A stretch of 64,000 nucleotides of DNA from Lacibacter luteus (GCF_004118265.1 NZ_SDHW01000001.1:1798001-1862000); one strand, 5' to 3'. Shown: positions 42,972 through 52,910, counted from the first letter of the stretch. The notes: a model not told the origin generated them from the letters alone. Program-made: numbers and translations.

Positions 42972-43943
42972 ATGAATACGACTTCTTCCATTCAACTTCT
43001 TATAAAAGACGAGCTAAATACCTTTGAAGACAGGTTTCGACAGGCGGTGAAAAGCAGGGTTTCTTTGCTTGACCGCATTATGCAATACATTATCAAACGC
43101 AAGGGAAAGCAGGTTCGGCCAATGTTTGTTTTTTTAAGCGCCAAACTGTTTGGAACAGTTACAGAGAATACGCACCGTGCTGCGGCCTTAGTGGAGTTAC
43201 TGCATACTGCTACCTTAGTTCACGACGATGTGGTCGATGAATCGATGGAAAGAAGGGGGTTTTTCTCAATTAATGCCCTTTGGAAAAATAAAGTAGCTGT
43301 TCTTGTTGGCGACTACCTTTTATCGAAAGGATTACTACTTTCTCTTAAAAACAACGACTTTAACACGCTAAAGATTTTATCTGAGGCGGTTGAAAAAATG
43401 AGCGAGGGCGAATTATTACAGATAGAAAAAACCCGTAAATTAAACCTTAGTGAAGAAGTTTACTTTGAAATCATTACCAATAAAACAGCTTCACTCCTCG
43501 CCTCTGCCTGTGCAGCAGGAGCATGGTCAACAACAGCTGACGATTACAAAACTGAACAGTTGAAACTTTTTGGAGAAAAAGCCGGAATTGCTTTTCAAAT
43601 AAAAGACGACTTGTTCGATTATGGAAGTGCATCAATTGGTAAACCTACTGGAAACGATATCAAAGAAAAAAAACTTACCCTTCCGTTGATCTATACGCTA
43701 AACAACGTTGATGGGGTCAAGAAAAAAGAGCTGATTTATCTTTTGAAAAATGATAACCGTCAAAAGAAAAACATCCAATACATTATCGAAGAAGTTGTAA
43801 AGGCGGGAGGTATTGAATATGCAGAAAAAACGATGTTTCGTTACAGAGATGAGGCCATTGCTTTATTGCAGCAGTTTCCTCAAAACGAAATCCGTGATGG
43901 TTTAGAATCTCTTGTGCGCTATACAACCGACAGAAAATACTGA
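42972..43943 (+). CDS. Polyprenyl diphosphate synthase
   Basis: 323 residues, trans-isoprenyl synthase family. First Asp-rich motif LVHDDVVDESMERRG (about residue 84), second KDDLFDYGSASIGKPTGND (about 213), and the earlier KGKQVRPMFVFLSAKLFG (IPP-binding Lys/Arg). The small residues before the first motif (LLHTATLVHDD) are those of enzymes making C30 or longer chains, fitting the menaquinone side chain made with the mqn genes elsewhere in the window. Product length cannot be fixed. It is probably co-transcribed with recJ, which begins one base after its stop. Confidence 0.92.
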   Translation: MNTTSSIQLLIKDELNTFEDRFRQAVKSRVSLLDRIMQYIIKRKGKQVRPMFVFLSAKLFGTVTENTHRAAALVELLHTATLVHDDVVDESMERRGFFSINALWKNKVAVLVGDYLLSKGLLLSLKNNDFNTLKILSEAVEKMSEGELLQIEKTRKLNLSEEVYFEIITNKTASLLASACAAGAWSTTADDYKTEQLKLFGEKAGIAFQIKDDLFDYGSASIGKPTGNDIKEKKLTLPLIYTLNNVDGVKKKELIYLLKNDNRQKKNIQYIIEEVVKAGGIEYAEKTMFRYRDEAIALLQQFPQNEIRDGLESLVRYTTDRKY

Positions 43944-43944
43944 T

Positions 43945-45648
43945 ATGCAGAAACGATGGACATTTTTAGCTGACAACCCGAAAGGCGCTGATATTTTAGA
44001 ACAGGAACTGAAAGTCCACGCTGTTATTTGTAAAACTCTTGCACAACGTGGAATTGACTCATTCGTAAAAGCCAAAGATTATTTCAGACCGCAGTTAAGT
44101 GATCTGCATAGTCCCTGGCTAATGAAAGATATGGACAAAGCTGTGGCTCGGATTGGTAAAGCTATTGCAGCTTCGGAAAAAATTTTGGTATTCGGCGATT
44201 ATGATGTGGATGGTACAACAAGTGTTGCCTGCATGTACCAATTTCTTTGTGAGCTTCATCCCAAATCATTACTCGATTTTTATATCCCCCATCGCTATCG
44301 TGAAGGTTATGGTGTTTCAAAACAAGGAATCGACTTTGCAAAAAACAACAACTTTACGCTTATTATTTCGCTCGACTGTGGTATTAAATCTGTAGAACTT
44401 ATTGCCTATGCAAAAGAGCTTGGAATCGACTTTATTGTGTGCGATCACCATTTACCCGATGCGGCCGTGCCCGACGCAGCAGCTATTCTCAATCCCAAAC
44501 AAACAGATTGTGCTTATCCTTACAAAGAGCTATGTGGTTGCGGGGTTGGATTTAAGCTGATTACTGCACTTGCAGAGAAACACCAACTTGCAGATGAGAA
44601 AATCTACTGTTATCTCGATCTGGTGGCAACTGCAATTGCAGCCGACATTGTACCAATTACAGGAGAAAACAGAATACTTGCTTTTCATGGTTTAAAACGA
44701 GTAAACACACAACCATCAAATGGTATAAAAGCATTAATGCATTTAAGTGATGTGCGTACAGAAATGCATATCAACAACCTGGTCTTTATAATTGCGCCAA
44801 GAGTAAACGCAGCAGGGCGCATGGACGATGCAAAAAAAGCAGTAGACATGTTTATTGCCGACAGCTATGAACAGGCACTAAGCTTCGCCGAACTGTTGCA
44901 TGCAGATAATGATGACAGAAAAGAAGCGGATATGTCGATTACCGAAGAAGCACTGCACATCATTAACAGTAATGACAAACTCAAAACAAAAAAAACAACT
45001 GTACTCTACCAACCGCATTGGCACAAAGGCGTTGTAGGCATTGTTGCATCACGGTTAACAGAACATTATTATCGCCCAACAATTGTATTAACAAAAAGCG
45101 GCGATTATGCTGCAGGAAGTGCCCGCAGTGTTAACGGGTTTAATTTATACGAAGCTATTCATGCATGCAGGGAGCACCTCTTAGGTTACGGGGGGCACTT
45201 TGCAGCAGCAGGCTTAACCTTACAACCAGAAAACATCGATGCATTTACAAATGCGTTTGAAAAAACTGTAAGTGAAACAATTAAAGATCATCAATTAACT
45301 CCTGAAATAATTATTGACAGCGAACTGAAATTTGCGGATATAAAACCTGCTTTTTTCAACATCATTAAACAAATGGAGCCGTTTGGTCCCGAAAACATGC
45401 GTCCTGTTTTTGTATCGAAAAATGTAATTGATACAGGCTACAGTAAAATTGTAAAAGAACAGCATCTTCGTTTTGTAGTAAAGCAGAATGAAACAGTTTT
45501 AACAGGCATCAGTTTCCGCTCTGCACATTTATTCCCTATTTTACAAAAGGGACCTGTTGATGTTGTATATACAATTGATGAGAATGAATGGAACGGCACA
45601 ACAAGTCTTCAACTAAAGATTATTGACATAAGACCATCTGTTTTTTGA
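43945..45648 (+). CDS. recJ: Single-stranded-DNA-specific exonuclease RecJ
   Basis: 567 residues. The DHH phosphoesterase core is seen as LVFGDYDVDGTTSVACM (motif I), LIISLDCGIKS, FIVCDHHLPD (DHH), YCYLDLVATAIAADIVP; then APRVNAAGRMDDAKKAVDM and the DHHA1 motif GHFAAAGLTL with RSVNGFNLYEAI. A C-terminal OB domain closes the protein. RecJ degrades single strands 5' to 3' in recombination and mismatch repair. ATG 43945 matches the family start MQKRWTFLA; the frame upstream overlaps the synthase gene. Confidence 0.94.
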   Translation: MQKRWTFLADNPKGADILEQELKVHAVICKTLAQRGIDSFVKAKDYFRPQLSDLHSPWLMKDMDKAVARIGKAIAASEKILVFGDYDVDGTTSVACMYQFLCELHPKSLLDFYIPHRYREGYGVSKQGIDFAKNNNFTLIISLDCGIKSVELIAYAKELGIDFIVCDHHLPDAAVPDAAAILNPKQTDCAYPYKELCGCGVGFKLITALAEKHQLADEKIYCYLDLVATAIAADIVPITGENRILAFHGLKRVNTQPSNGIKALMHLSDVRTEMHINNLVFIIAPRVNAAGRMDDAKKAVDMFIADSYEQALSFAELLHADNDDRKEADMSITEEALHIINSNDKLKTKKTTVLYQPHWHKGVVGIVASRLTEHYYRPTIVLTKSGDYAAGSARSVNGFNLYEAIHACREHLLGYGGHFAAAGLTLQPENIDAFTNAFEKTVSETIKDHQLTPEIIIDSELKFADIKPAFFNIIKQMEPFGPENMRPVFVSKNVIDTGYSKIVKEQHLRFVVKQNETVLTGISFRSAHLFPILQKGPVDVVYTIDENEWNGTTSLQLKIIDIRPSVF

Positions 45649-46325
45649 AACTTCTAAACCATATCAAATACTTCTACTACATTGCTTCCAACTGGAGTTA
45701 TAAACTGGGTTGGTTTACGTTAAAAAAAGAAATCCAGGGCGAACGCAGGTACAATATTGATACGACTGCGGCCATCAGTCTTTCCAAATTAAAACTAAAA
45801 GGATCGCAACTTAAGCATGCTACCGAATACATGCCGGTGAACTATTTTACCCTTGAGGCTTTGTTAGATCGCATGCCCGACACTGCAAAAAAGGGAGCTT
45901 TTCTTGACATTGGCTGTGGCAAAGGGCGGGCTTTGTGTGTTGCAGCAGCGTACGGTTACAAAAAAGTTGAAGGAATAGATTTTGCAAAAGAGCTGATAGA
46001 AGCAGCAAACACAAACCTTGAAAAACTAAAAAAACAATACCCGACAACCGCCTATAATTTAGCATGGGGAGATTTGAACTCCCTTACTATTGATGAGCAT
46101 GTAACAACCATTTTTCTTTTTAATCCGTTTGATGAAGTATTAATGAAGCATGTAATTCGTAAAATAAACAGCAGCCTTGCAAAACGTCCCCGGCGTTTAT
46201 TTGTGTTGTATTGTACCCCACGCCATGAAGAACTTTTTTTTGAAGATGGGTTTGATGTTACATTCCGGGTTAAAAAATTCGGCTATCTCGAAGGTGTTAT
46301 CCTTGAAAAAAGTAATTCCCAGTAG
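45645..46325 (+). CDS. Class I SAM-dependent methyltransferase
   Basis: 226 residues with a TTG start at 45645 overlapping the recJ stop (TTGA). GAFLDIGCGKGRALCVAAAYGYKKVEGIDFAKELIEAA (about 84-121) is the SAM-binding motif I with motif II Asp; VTTIFLFNPFDEVLMKHVI is motif IV. The remainder fits no named subfamily; the substrate is unknown. The N-terminal hydrophobic HIKYFYYIASNWSYKLGW may associate with membrane or lipid. There is no ATG before the methyltransferase core, so the TTG call, giving overlap with recJ, is likely. Confidence 0.8.
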   Translation: MKLLNHIKYFYYIASNWSYKLGWFTLKKEIQGERRYNIDTTAAISLSKLKLKGSQLKHATEYMPVNYFTLEALLDRMPDTAKKGAFLDIGCGKGRALCVAAAYGYKKVEGIDFAKELIEAANTNLEKLKKQYPTTAYNLAWGDLNSLTIDEHVTTIFLFNPFDEVLMKHVIRKINSSLAKRPRRLFVLYCTPRHEELFFEDGFDVTFRVKKFGYLEGVILEKSNSQ

Positions 46326-46473
46326 TTTTACGAAGAAGTTAATAAATATTTTACCTGCAAAACTCAATGTGAATCGGCATTCGCTTTATTTTTAATTTTC
46401 CAAAATCCTGCCGATTAATCCGAATCCTCTCTCCTGTATTCTTCCACTTTTAATTTGTAATTAAACTAAAGCA

Positions 46474-49400
46474 ATGAGAAAATTTTTAAGGTTCCCATCT
46501 TTACTCGTGCCCTTATTTTTGCTCTTTTCCAATAGTGGATGGAGTCAAAGTTTTTCTGGCACGTACAATTTCGCCAATGTTACAACAAGTTCCGGAACAA
46601 CCGACCCAACTCCTGTACCTATCGCTACGGGGCTAACATTCGGTTCATTTTCTGCAGTTGGACAAACCACTACAAATCCTAACGCAGGGGGCCGGTTTAG
46701 TTTTACAGGACAATCTACGGGGGCTGTAAATGGATCTGATGTATTTTCAGGTTCTATAACAACAACTCGTTATTACGAAGTAACAATAACACCCTTGCCT
46801 GGTTATTCGTTGGATGTGAACTCGATTACGTTTACATTACAAAGATCAGGCACCGGTATCAGGCAGTATGCCGTAAGATCAAGTTTAGATTTTAACACTA
46901 ATCTTCCCGCAAGCATCTCGCCGGCAAACACTGATCTCTCAGTTGTACCAACTAATATATTTCAGGTTTCTGATCTTACAACAGTTGCTGAAGAGGGAAG
47001 TACAATTACTTTGAGTTCATCGTTCGACGCAATTACTTCTCCACTCACTTTTCGATTTTATGGGTGGAATGCAGAAGCTACGGGTGGTACATTTAGTATT
47101 GACAACGTAGTAATTAACGGAGTTGCAAGCTCGGTGGCAGCTTCACCTACGGTTAATCTTTCTGTAAGCTCCAATGCCGGAACCGAAGCCGGAACAACTG
47201 CAGTAACTGTTACTGCAACTGCCAGCGCACCTGTAACAGGAAATCAAACAATTGACCTTGCTGTATCAGGTACAAATATTACTACTGGCGATTTTACATT
47301 GAGCAATAGTACCATTACAATTTCTAATGGACAAACTACAGGTTCGACAACATTTACGATTGTTGACGATAATATACCGGAAGATCTTGAAACAGCCATT
47401 CTAACGATCAGTAATCCATCCGCAGGTATTTTACTTGGCGGAACAACTACACAAAGCATCAGCATTGCTGATAACGATGCAGCAATAAGCGTCTCTGCTA
47501 GCGCAGGAGCAAATGCTGCCGAACCTGCAACAAGCGGAACATTTACAATTAACTCTTCTGTCGCTGCTCCTGCCGGTGGCATTACAGTTTCGTACAGTTT
47601 AGCAGGTACAGCAACTTTAGGAAGTGATTATTCTAACCCACAAGGAGGTTCTGTTATAATTGCAGCAGGTTCATCAACTGCAACAGTAACGTTGCCTGTT
47701 ATTGATGATAATGATGTTGAAGCAGCTGAAACAATTCAACTTACAATAACCGGCGTTTCCGGCTCGGCAACAATTGGCACCGGATCAGCAACAATCAATC
47801 TTACAAGTGATGATATTCTTCCGGGCATTTTACTTTCATCGGGTTACTCGCAAGATTTTAACTCACTTGCAAACACAGGCACTTCATTGCCTTGGGCCGA
47901 TAACAGCACTATTGCGGGTTGGTATGCATCACGTACAACTTACAATAGCGGAACAGGTAGTTCCAATGCAGGCGCACTCTACAGTTTTGGCGATGCTGCA
48001 AGTATAGACAGAGCATTGGGTTCTGTAGGATCGGGCAGTACGGGTACAGTCTTCTACGGAGCACGCTTTAAAAACAACACTGGAACAGCAATTACTAAAT
48101 TGAAAATTACTTACCGTGGCGAACAATGGCGCAATGGTGGTGTTGCAAGCACACAAACTGTAAACTTCGCATACCAGGTAAGTAATACAACCATTACTTC
48201 CCTAACTGCAGGAACATGGATTCCGGTGTCTTCGTTAGATTTTTCAAGCCCTGTTGCCAGTACAACTTCCGGAGCATTAAATGGAAACAGTGCAGATAAC
48301 AGTACTGCTATTACATACAGTATTGCCGGTTTGAATATTCCTGCGAATGCAGAGTTTATGATCCGTTGGGAAGATATCGATCACAGTGGTTCAGATCATG
48401 GGCTTTCAATTGATGACTTTACCATCGAAGCAAACCCTGTTGATCTGATACCTCCAACTGCAACAACACTTACACCTGCAAACGGCGCAACGAATATTGC
48501 TGTAAACTTTACATCATCAATCACGTTCAGTGAAGATGTTGTAAAGGGAAGCGGCAATATTGTATTAAAGAAAAGCAGCGATAACAGTATTGTGCGTACA
48601 ATAGCAGTAAACGATGCAATTTTAAGCGGCCGTACATTAAGTGTTGCATTAACAAATCTGCAGATCAATACAGCTTATTATCTTGAAGTGGCAGCAGGCG
48701 CTGTAACAGATCTTGAAGGCAATGCTTTTGCAGGTATTAGCGGTAACAGCACATGGGCTTTCACTACAGGCATCAATGTTTATGTAGCCAATTTCCAAAA
48801 CTGTTCTTCAGCTTTAGGTGATGGCTTTACGCAATACAGCCAGGTTGGAAGCATTGTTTGGGCATGCACAACTTTTGGTCGTGACCCGAATGCCCCTGCA
48901 GCTACAACAGCATTCCCAAGTGCTGTGCAAATGAATGGTTTTGCAGGTGGTACCAATGTGCCGAATACAGATTGGTTGATTTCGCCTTCGTTCGATTTAA
49001 CGGCTACAGATTATCCGTTGCTTTCGTTCTGGAGCCGTACGGCATTTAACGGTCAGCCTTTACAACTGAAAGTTTCTACAAACTATGTAAGCGGCGATCC
49101 TTCTTCCGCAACATGGACCGATATCAATGGCAAGTTCCCTGCACAAACATCAAACGTATGGACATTGTCAGAAAACATCAATCTCTCCGCATTTAAAGCA
49201 AGCAATGTACATTTTGCTTTTGTATATGTTTCGGATGATGATGAAGGTGCACGTTGGACATTGGATGATATTGCTCTTGGCAATTCACCCGTACCTCCTC
49301 CACCAAGCTTAACCGTAAGCACAACTGATATGCAGTTTGCATTTGCAGCGGCAGGAAGTACGGCCGATAAAACATTTACAGTTGTTGGTAACGATCTTAC

Positions 49401-51468
49401 AAACGATATCACACTTACTGCAACAGGTGCATTCAGTTTGTCGAAAGATGGTTTTACGTTCAGTCCTTCTGTTACATACACAGTTGCTGAAGCAAACAAT
49501 CTGCTCAAAACTGTAACAGTTCGTTTCGCACCTGCACAAAACAATCAAGACTTTACAGGAAACATCAGTATCAGCAGTGGCGATCTTTCTGCAGCTATCA
49601 GCCTTGGTGGTTCAAGCATCGATCCTGTAACAACACTTGAAGTTGTAAACTGGAATGTTGAATGGTTTGGCAGCGCCGATAATGGTCCAACAAATAATGA
49701 TCTGCAGCAACAGAATGTAAAAACCATTCTCAGCAACCTTAATGCAGATGTTTATGCGGTAGCTGAAATTGTAAGTGAAGAGCGTTTGGCTGCAGTAGTA
49801 AGCCAGATGCCGGGCTATGCTTATGTAATCAGCAACTACGGTTCGCATACCAATACAAGTGCTAATCCGCCATCGGCATTGGCAAGTGCACAAAAGCTGG
49901 CATTCATTTATAAAACATCGGTAGTAAGCAATGTAAGTACAACAGCATTGTTATCGCAGGGCATTAATACTGCAGCCGATCTTACAAACCCTGCTTACAA
50001 CTATTGGGCAAGTGGTCGCTTCCCTTATATGATGAGTGCAGATGTTACATTGAATTGTGTAACCAAGCCTGTGAAGTTTATCCTGGTGCAGGCAAAAGCA
50101 AACACATCACCCACAACGGAATCATATAACAGAAGAAAGCGTGGAGCTGATACATTGCATTACACATTGCAGCAACAATACGCAAACGATAACATCATTA
50201 TTCTTGGTGATTACAATGATGATCTCGATCAATCGATCACCGCAGGGTTTACAACCACATCGTATTCGATCTTTACAAACGATGCTGTAAACTTTACGCC
50301 TGTTACATTGCCTTTAAGCTTAGCGGGCAAAAAATCTACAGTGAGTTATAACGATGTAATCGATCATGTAACCGTATCGAACGAACTTGTTGCAGATTAT
50401 ATGACCGCAAGTGCTAAAATTCTTACCGATGTTACATCGCTGGTAAGCAATTATGGCTCTACAACATCCGATCACTACCCTGTTTTCAGCCGTTACCGTT
50501 TTGTAAACACAACCGCACCGGTTGTAACAACCTGCAGTACGGAAATAAAATTCTGTGCGGTTGAAAACAACAGCTATACAGTTCCTGCCTTTGTTGCTAC
50601 CGACGATTGTGGCGATGCAATTACTTACAGCTACAGCATCAGCGGAGCAACTGAACGCAGCGGCACAGGTAATGATGCAAGTGGCCTGTTCAATATTGGC
50701 AGCAGCCTTATTGTGTGGACAGCTACAGATGGCTGGGGTAACCAGGCAACCTGCAGCACAACAGTTATCGTAAACAGCAAACCTGTTGTTACAATTGCTG
50801 ATGCCTATGCTTTGCCAACAGGTACTGTGCCTAATACTGTTTATATTGGTTATGCTCCGGCATCATCCATTACATTAACTGCTTCTGCAAGTGGCGGAAC
50901 CGAAGGATACAGCTATAGCTGGTCGAATGGTTCAACAATTGCCACAGCAACGGTAAGCCCGCAAACAGCAACTGTTTATACAGTTACTGTATCTGATGCC
51001 AACGGATGCATTGCAACTGCAGAAAAAGCAATTGATATACTTGATATCAGAAGTGGCAAAAAGCTCGACAAAGTAACTATCTGTCATCGCACAGGTAGCG
51101 GCAAACAAATCATCAGCATCAGTCAGGCCGATGTAGCCGATCATCTTGCACATGGCGATATGCTTGGAACTTGTGTAACCACACAACCAACTGCTGCTGC
51201 CCGTGTAACAACTGCTGCAGCAACAACACTTGCAGTACAGGTGTTACCGAATCCTTCAACTTCGATGTTTACCTTGTTGATAAACAGCCAGCGTACCGAA
51301 CGTATTGTGGTACGGATACTCGATGTTCAGGGTCGGGTGCTGGAACAACAGATCAGCAATGGCCAGAACCAGCCGGTTAAGGTTGGCGAAGGCTTCCGTG
51401 CGGGTATTTATTTCGCAGAAATTATACAAGGCAGTGAGCGCAAACTCATAAAACTGCTCAAACTTTAA
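46474..51468 (+). CDS. Giant secreted multidomain protein with EEP nuclease/phosphatase-like domain and T9SS sorting domain
   Basis: 1664 residues. Signal peptide (residues 1-25); two Calx-beta-like units (about 225-330 and 340-445; DDNIPEDLETAILTISNPSAG, DDNDVEAAETIQLTITG); a carbohydrate-binding-like region (about 455-650); an SbsA-type Ig unit (about 665-770); a choice-of-anchor J-like domain (about 775-945); an endonuclease/exonuclease/phosphatase domain (about 1055-1345) with VVNWNVEWFG, IILGDYNDDLD and STTSDHYPVFSRY, i.e. the Asn-Glu, Asp-Asn and Asp-His motifs; HYR/PKD-like modules; a VTICHRTGSGKQ segment; and a type IX C-terminal domain (VLPNPSTSMFTLLI, last 75 residues). Likely surface-exposed or released and acting on extracellular nucleic acid or phosphodiesters (inference). 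Own terminator follows. Confidence 0.9.
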   Translation: MRKFLRFPSLLVPLFLLFSNSGWSQSFSGTYNFANVTTSSGTTDPTPVPIATGLTFGSFSAVGQTTTNPNAGGRFSFTGQSTGAVNGSDVFSGSITTTRYYEVTITPLPGYSLDVNSITFTLQRSGTGIRQYAVRSSLDFNTNLPASISPANTDLSVVPTNIFQVSDLTTVAEEGSTITLSSSFDAITSPLTFRFYGWNAEATGGTFSIDNVVINGVASSVAASPTVNLSVSSNAGTEAGTTAVTVTATASAPVTGNQTIDLAVSGTNITTGDFTLSNSTITISNGQTTGSTTFTIVDDNIPEDLETAILTISNPSAGILLGGTTTQSISIADNDAAISVSASAGANAAEPATSGTFTINSSVAAPAGGITVSYSLAGTATLGSDYSNPQGGSVIIAAGSSTATVTLPVIDDNDVEAAETIQLTITGVSGSATIGTGSATINLTSDDILPGILLSSGYSQDFNSLANTGTSLPWADNSTIAGWYASRTTYNSGTGSSNAGALYSFGDAASIDRALGSVGSGSTGTVFYGARFKNNTGTAITKLKITYRGEQWRNGGVASTQTVNFAYQVSNTTITSLTAGTWIPVSSLDFSSPVASTTSGALNGNSADNSTAITYSIAGLNIPANAEFMIRWEDIDHSGSDHGLSIDDFTIEANPVDLIPPTATTLTPANGATNIAVNFTSSITFSEDVVKGSGNIVLKKSSDNSIVRTIAVNDAILSGRTLSVALTNLQINTAYYLEVAAGAVTDLEGNAFAGISGNSTWAFTTGINVYVANFQNCSSALGDGFTQYSQVGSIVWACTTFGRDPNAPAATTAFPSAVQMNGFAGGTNVPNTDWLISPSFDLTATDYPLLSFWSRTAFNGQPLQLKVSTNYVSGDPSSATWTDINGKFPAQTSNVWTLSENINLSAFKASNVHFAFVYVSDDDEGARWTLDDIALGNSPVPPPPSLTVSTTDMQFAFAAAGSTADKTFTVVGNDLTNDITLTATGAFSLSKDGFTFSPSVTYTVAEANNLLKTVTVRFAPAQNNQDFTGNISISSGDLSAAISLGGSSIDPVTTLEVVNWNVEWFGSADNGPTNNDLQQQNVKTILSNLNADVYAVAEIVSEERLAAVVSQMPGYAYVISNYGSHTNTSANPPSALASAQKLAFIYKTSVVSNVSTTALLSQGINTAADLTNPAYNYWASGRFPYMMSADVTLNCVTKPVKFILVQAKANTSPTTESYNRRKRGADTLHYTLQQQYANDNIIILGDYNDDLDQSITAGFTTTSYSIFTNDAVNFTPVTLPLSLAGKKSTVSYNDVIDHVTVSNELVADYMTASAKILTDVTSLVSNYGSTTSDHYPVFSRYRFVNTTAPVVTTCSTEIKFCAVENNSYTVPAFVATDDCGDAITYSYSISGATERSGTGNDASGLFNIGSSLIVWTATDGWGNQATCSTTVIVNSKPVVTIADAYALPTGTVPNTVYIGYAPASSITLTASASGGTEGYSYSWSNGSTIATATVSPQTATVYTVTVSDANGCIATAEKAIDILDIRSGKKLDKVTICHRTGSGKQIISISQADVADHLAHGDMLGTCVTTQPTAAARVTTAAATTLAVQVLPNPSTSMFTLLINSQRTERIVVRILDVQGRVLEQQISNGQNQPVKVGEGFRAGIYFAEIIQGSERKLIKLLKL

Positions 51469-51489
51469 AAAGCAAAAGCCTTGAAAATC

Positions 51490-51520
51490 AAAGCGCCCCG
51501 CCAAAACCGGGCGCTTTTTT
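51490..51520 (+). terminator. Rho-independent terminator after the giant surface protein gene
   Basis: Nine-base arms aaagcgccc / gggcgcttt with a ten-base loop, then TTTG. Confidence 0.85.
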
Positions 51521-51629
51521 GTATGCTGCAGTTTTGCAAAGTCTTTACAGTCGTAGCTTTGCCGCTACCACAAGGCGCAAATGCCTGAAAAAACAGGGCT
51601 TTCGTGAAGCAAGTTCAGCTGTATTCCCC

Positions 51630-51637
51630 TACCTTTG
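51630..51637 (+). promoter_or_regulatory. Candidate -7 element TACCTTTG for the rpsF operon
   Basis: Exact TAnnTTTG match 92 bases before the rpsF ATG; no TTTG at the -33 distance. It would give a leader of about 85 bases that contains the possible S6:S18 site. Confidence 0.5.
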
Positions 51638-51678
51638 CAGCCCCAAATCTGTATTGGCAGATTTCCCGACCGCAAGGA

Positions 51679-51707
51679 AGGGATCCGATGGGTAAACCCA
51701 ATTTTTA
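51679..51707 (+). promoter_or_regulatory. Probable S6:S18-binding mRNA leader motif
   Basis: The known autoregulatory motif of rpsF operons is a bulged CCG flanked by a stem and a hairpin. Here CCG (51685-51687) is followed by a hairpin TGGG-TAAA-CCCA (51689-51700) and bracketed by weak pairing of GGGAT with ATTTT. A second hairpin (aaatctg...cagattt) precedes it. Fold by eye only. Confidence 0.45.
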
Positions 51708-51728
51708 ATTTTTAAATCACAAACAGTA

Positions 51729-52082
51729 ATGAACAATTACGAAATGATGGTGATTTTTACCCCTGTTCTGTCTGATGACGAATTCAAGGCAGCACAAAAA
51801 CGCTACATCGACCTGGTTGCAGCTAACGGCGGCGAACTGGTACACAGCAATCCCTGGGGTTTAAAGTCACTCGCTTATCCGATCGAGAAAAAAACAACCG
51901 GTATTTATTGGGTTGTTGAGTACAAAGCTCCTTCTGATTTTAATGCGAAACTGAACATTCAGATTCACCGTGATGAGCAAGTGCTCCGTCACATGTACAC
52001 TGCACTCGACAAATACGCCGTTGAGTACAATGCAAAAAAGAGAAGTGGCGTAGCATCTTCAACTGAAAAAGCGGAGGCGTAA
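51729..52082 (+). CDS. rpsF: 30S ribosomal protein S6
   Basis: 117 residues. MNNYEMMVIFTPVLSDDEFK, LVHSNPWGLKSLAYPIEKKTTGIYWVVEYKAP and IQIHRDEQVLRHMYTALDKY are standard S6 blocks. S6 pairs with S18 on the platform of the 30S subunit. First gene of the rpsF-rpsR-rplI operon, with a long leader that may be bound by the S6:S18 complex. rpsR begins three bases after its stop. Confidence 0.97.
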   Translation: MNNYEMMVIFTPVLSDDEFKAAQKRYIDLVAANGGELVHSNPWGLKSLAYPIEKKTTGIYWVVEYKAPSDFNAKLNIQIHRDEQVLRHMYTALDKYAVEYNAKKRSGVASSTEKAEA

Positions 52083-52085
52083 GTC

Positions 52086-52349
52086 ATGGCAAAGAATGAA
52101 ATCAAATACCTGACGGCGATCAAAACCGAGAAACCTCGTAAAAAATATTGCCGCTTCAAGAAGTACGGTATCCGTTACATCGATTATAAAGATGTTGAGT
52201 TCCTGAAAAAGTTCTTGAACGAACAGGGTAAAATTCTTCCCCGTCGTTTAACCGGTAACTCGCTTAAATACCAACGTAAATTATCAGATGCTGTTAAGAA
52301 AGCACGCCAGATGGCGCTGTTGCCTTATGTAACTGATCTTTTGAAATAA
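52086..52349 (+). CDS. rpsR: 30S ribosomal protein S18
   Basis: 87 residues, basic. [64 protein letters not shown] is a full S18 with the single zinc-type Cys seen in some forms (CRFKKYG). It binds S6 and 16S rRNA. It sits three bases after rpsF; rplI follows after an 88-base gap with a small cccg...cggg hairpin. Confidence 0.97.
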   Translation: MAKNEIKYLTAIKTEKPRKKYCRFKKYGIRYIDYKDVEFLKKFLNEQGKILPRRLTGNSLKYQRKLSDAVKKARQMALLPYVTDLLK

Positions 52350-52437
52350 AAACAATTAGTGAACCTTTCCCTAACTCCCGGAATTGCATTCGGGAAGACA
52401 GTGTAAAAACTGGGTTACGGAAACTAAAAACAAAACA

Positions 52438-52887
52438 ATGGAAGTAATCTTAATTCAGGATGTAAACACACTCGGCGGTAAGAACGAGGTTGTAAAAGTA
52501 AAGAACGGTTATGCCCGTAACTTTCTCATCCCTCAGAAATTCGCTGTAGAAGCTTCACCTTCTAACCTGAAACAATTAAACGAGCGTTTAAAAGTTCAGA
52601 AGAAGAAAGAAGATGCAATGATGGCTGAAATCAAGTCGGTAATTGCAAAACTTATTGAAGCTCCTGTAAAACTTACTGCTAAAACAGGTACAAGCGGTAA
52701 AATCTTCGGTAGCATTACCACTGTAATGGTTGCACGTGCAATCCGTGAGCAGAAAGGTTATGAAATCGATCGTCGCAAAATTCACCTGCCAGACGAAGTA
52801 AAAGAACTCGGCACTTACAAAGCAAAAGTTGATTTTGCTAATGGTAACGAAGCTGAAGTTGAATTGGAAATTGCTGCAGAAGCTTAA
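52438..52887 (+). CDS. rplI: 50S ribosomal protein L9
   Basis: 149 residues. MEVILIQDVNTLGGKNEVVKVKNGYARNFLIP is the conserved N-domain; a long helix (LNERLKVQKKKEDAMMAEIKSVI) joins it to the C-domain (KIFGSITTVMVARAIREQKG, VELEIAAEA). L9 lies at the base of the L1 stalk. ATG 52438 is the family start; the longer frame from 52384 has no support. Terminator at 52911. Confidence 0.97.
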   Translation: MEVILIQDVNTLGGKNEVVKVKNGYARNFLIPQKFAVEASPSNLKQLNERLKVQKKKEDAMMAEIKSVIAKLIEAPVKLTAKTGTSGKIFGSITTVMVARAIREQKGYEIDRRKIHLPDEVKELGTYKAKVDFANGNEAEVELEIAAEA

Positions 52888-52910
52888 TTCCTTTCAATAG
52901 AAATAAACAG

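Noticed and set aside
47244-49544. Long antisense open frames inside the giant surface protein (e.g. 47244-47582 and 49083-49544, minus)
   Set aside because: Low-complexity translations mirroring Thr/Ser/Ala-rich repeats of the real gene; no motifs or starts with context.
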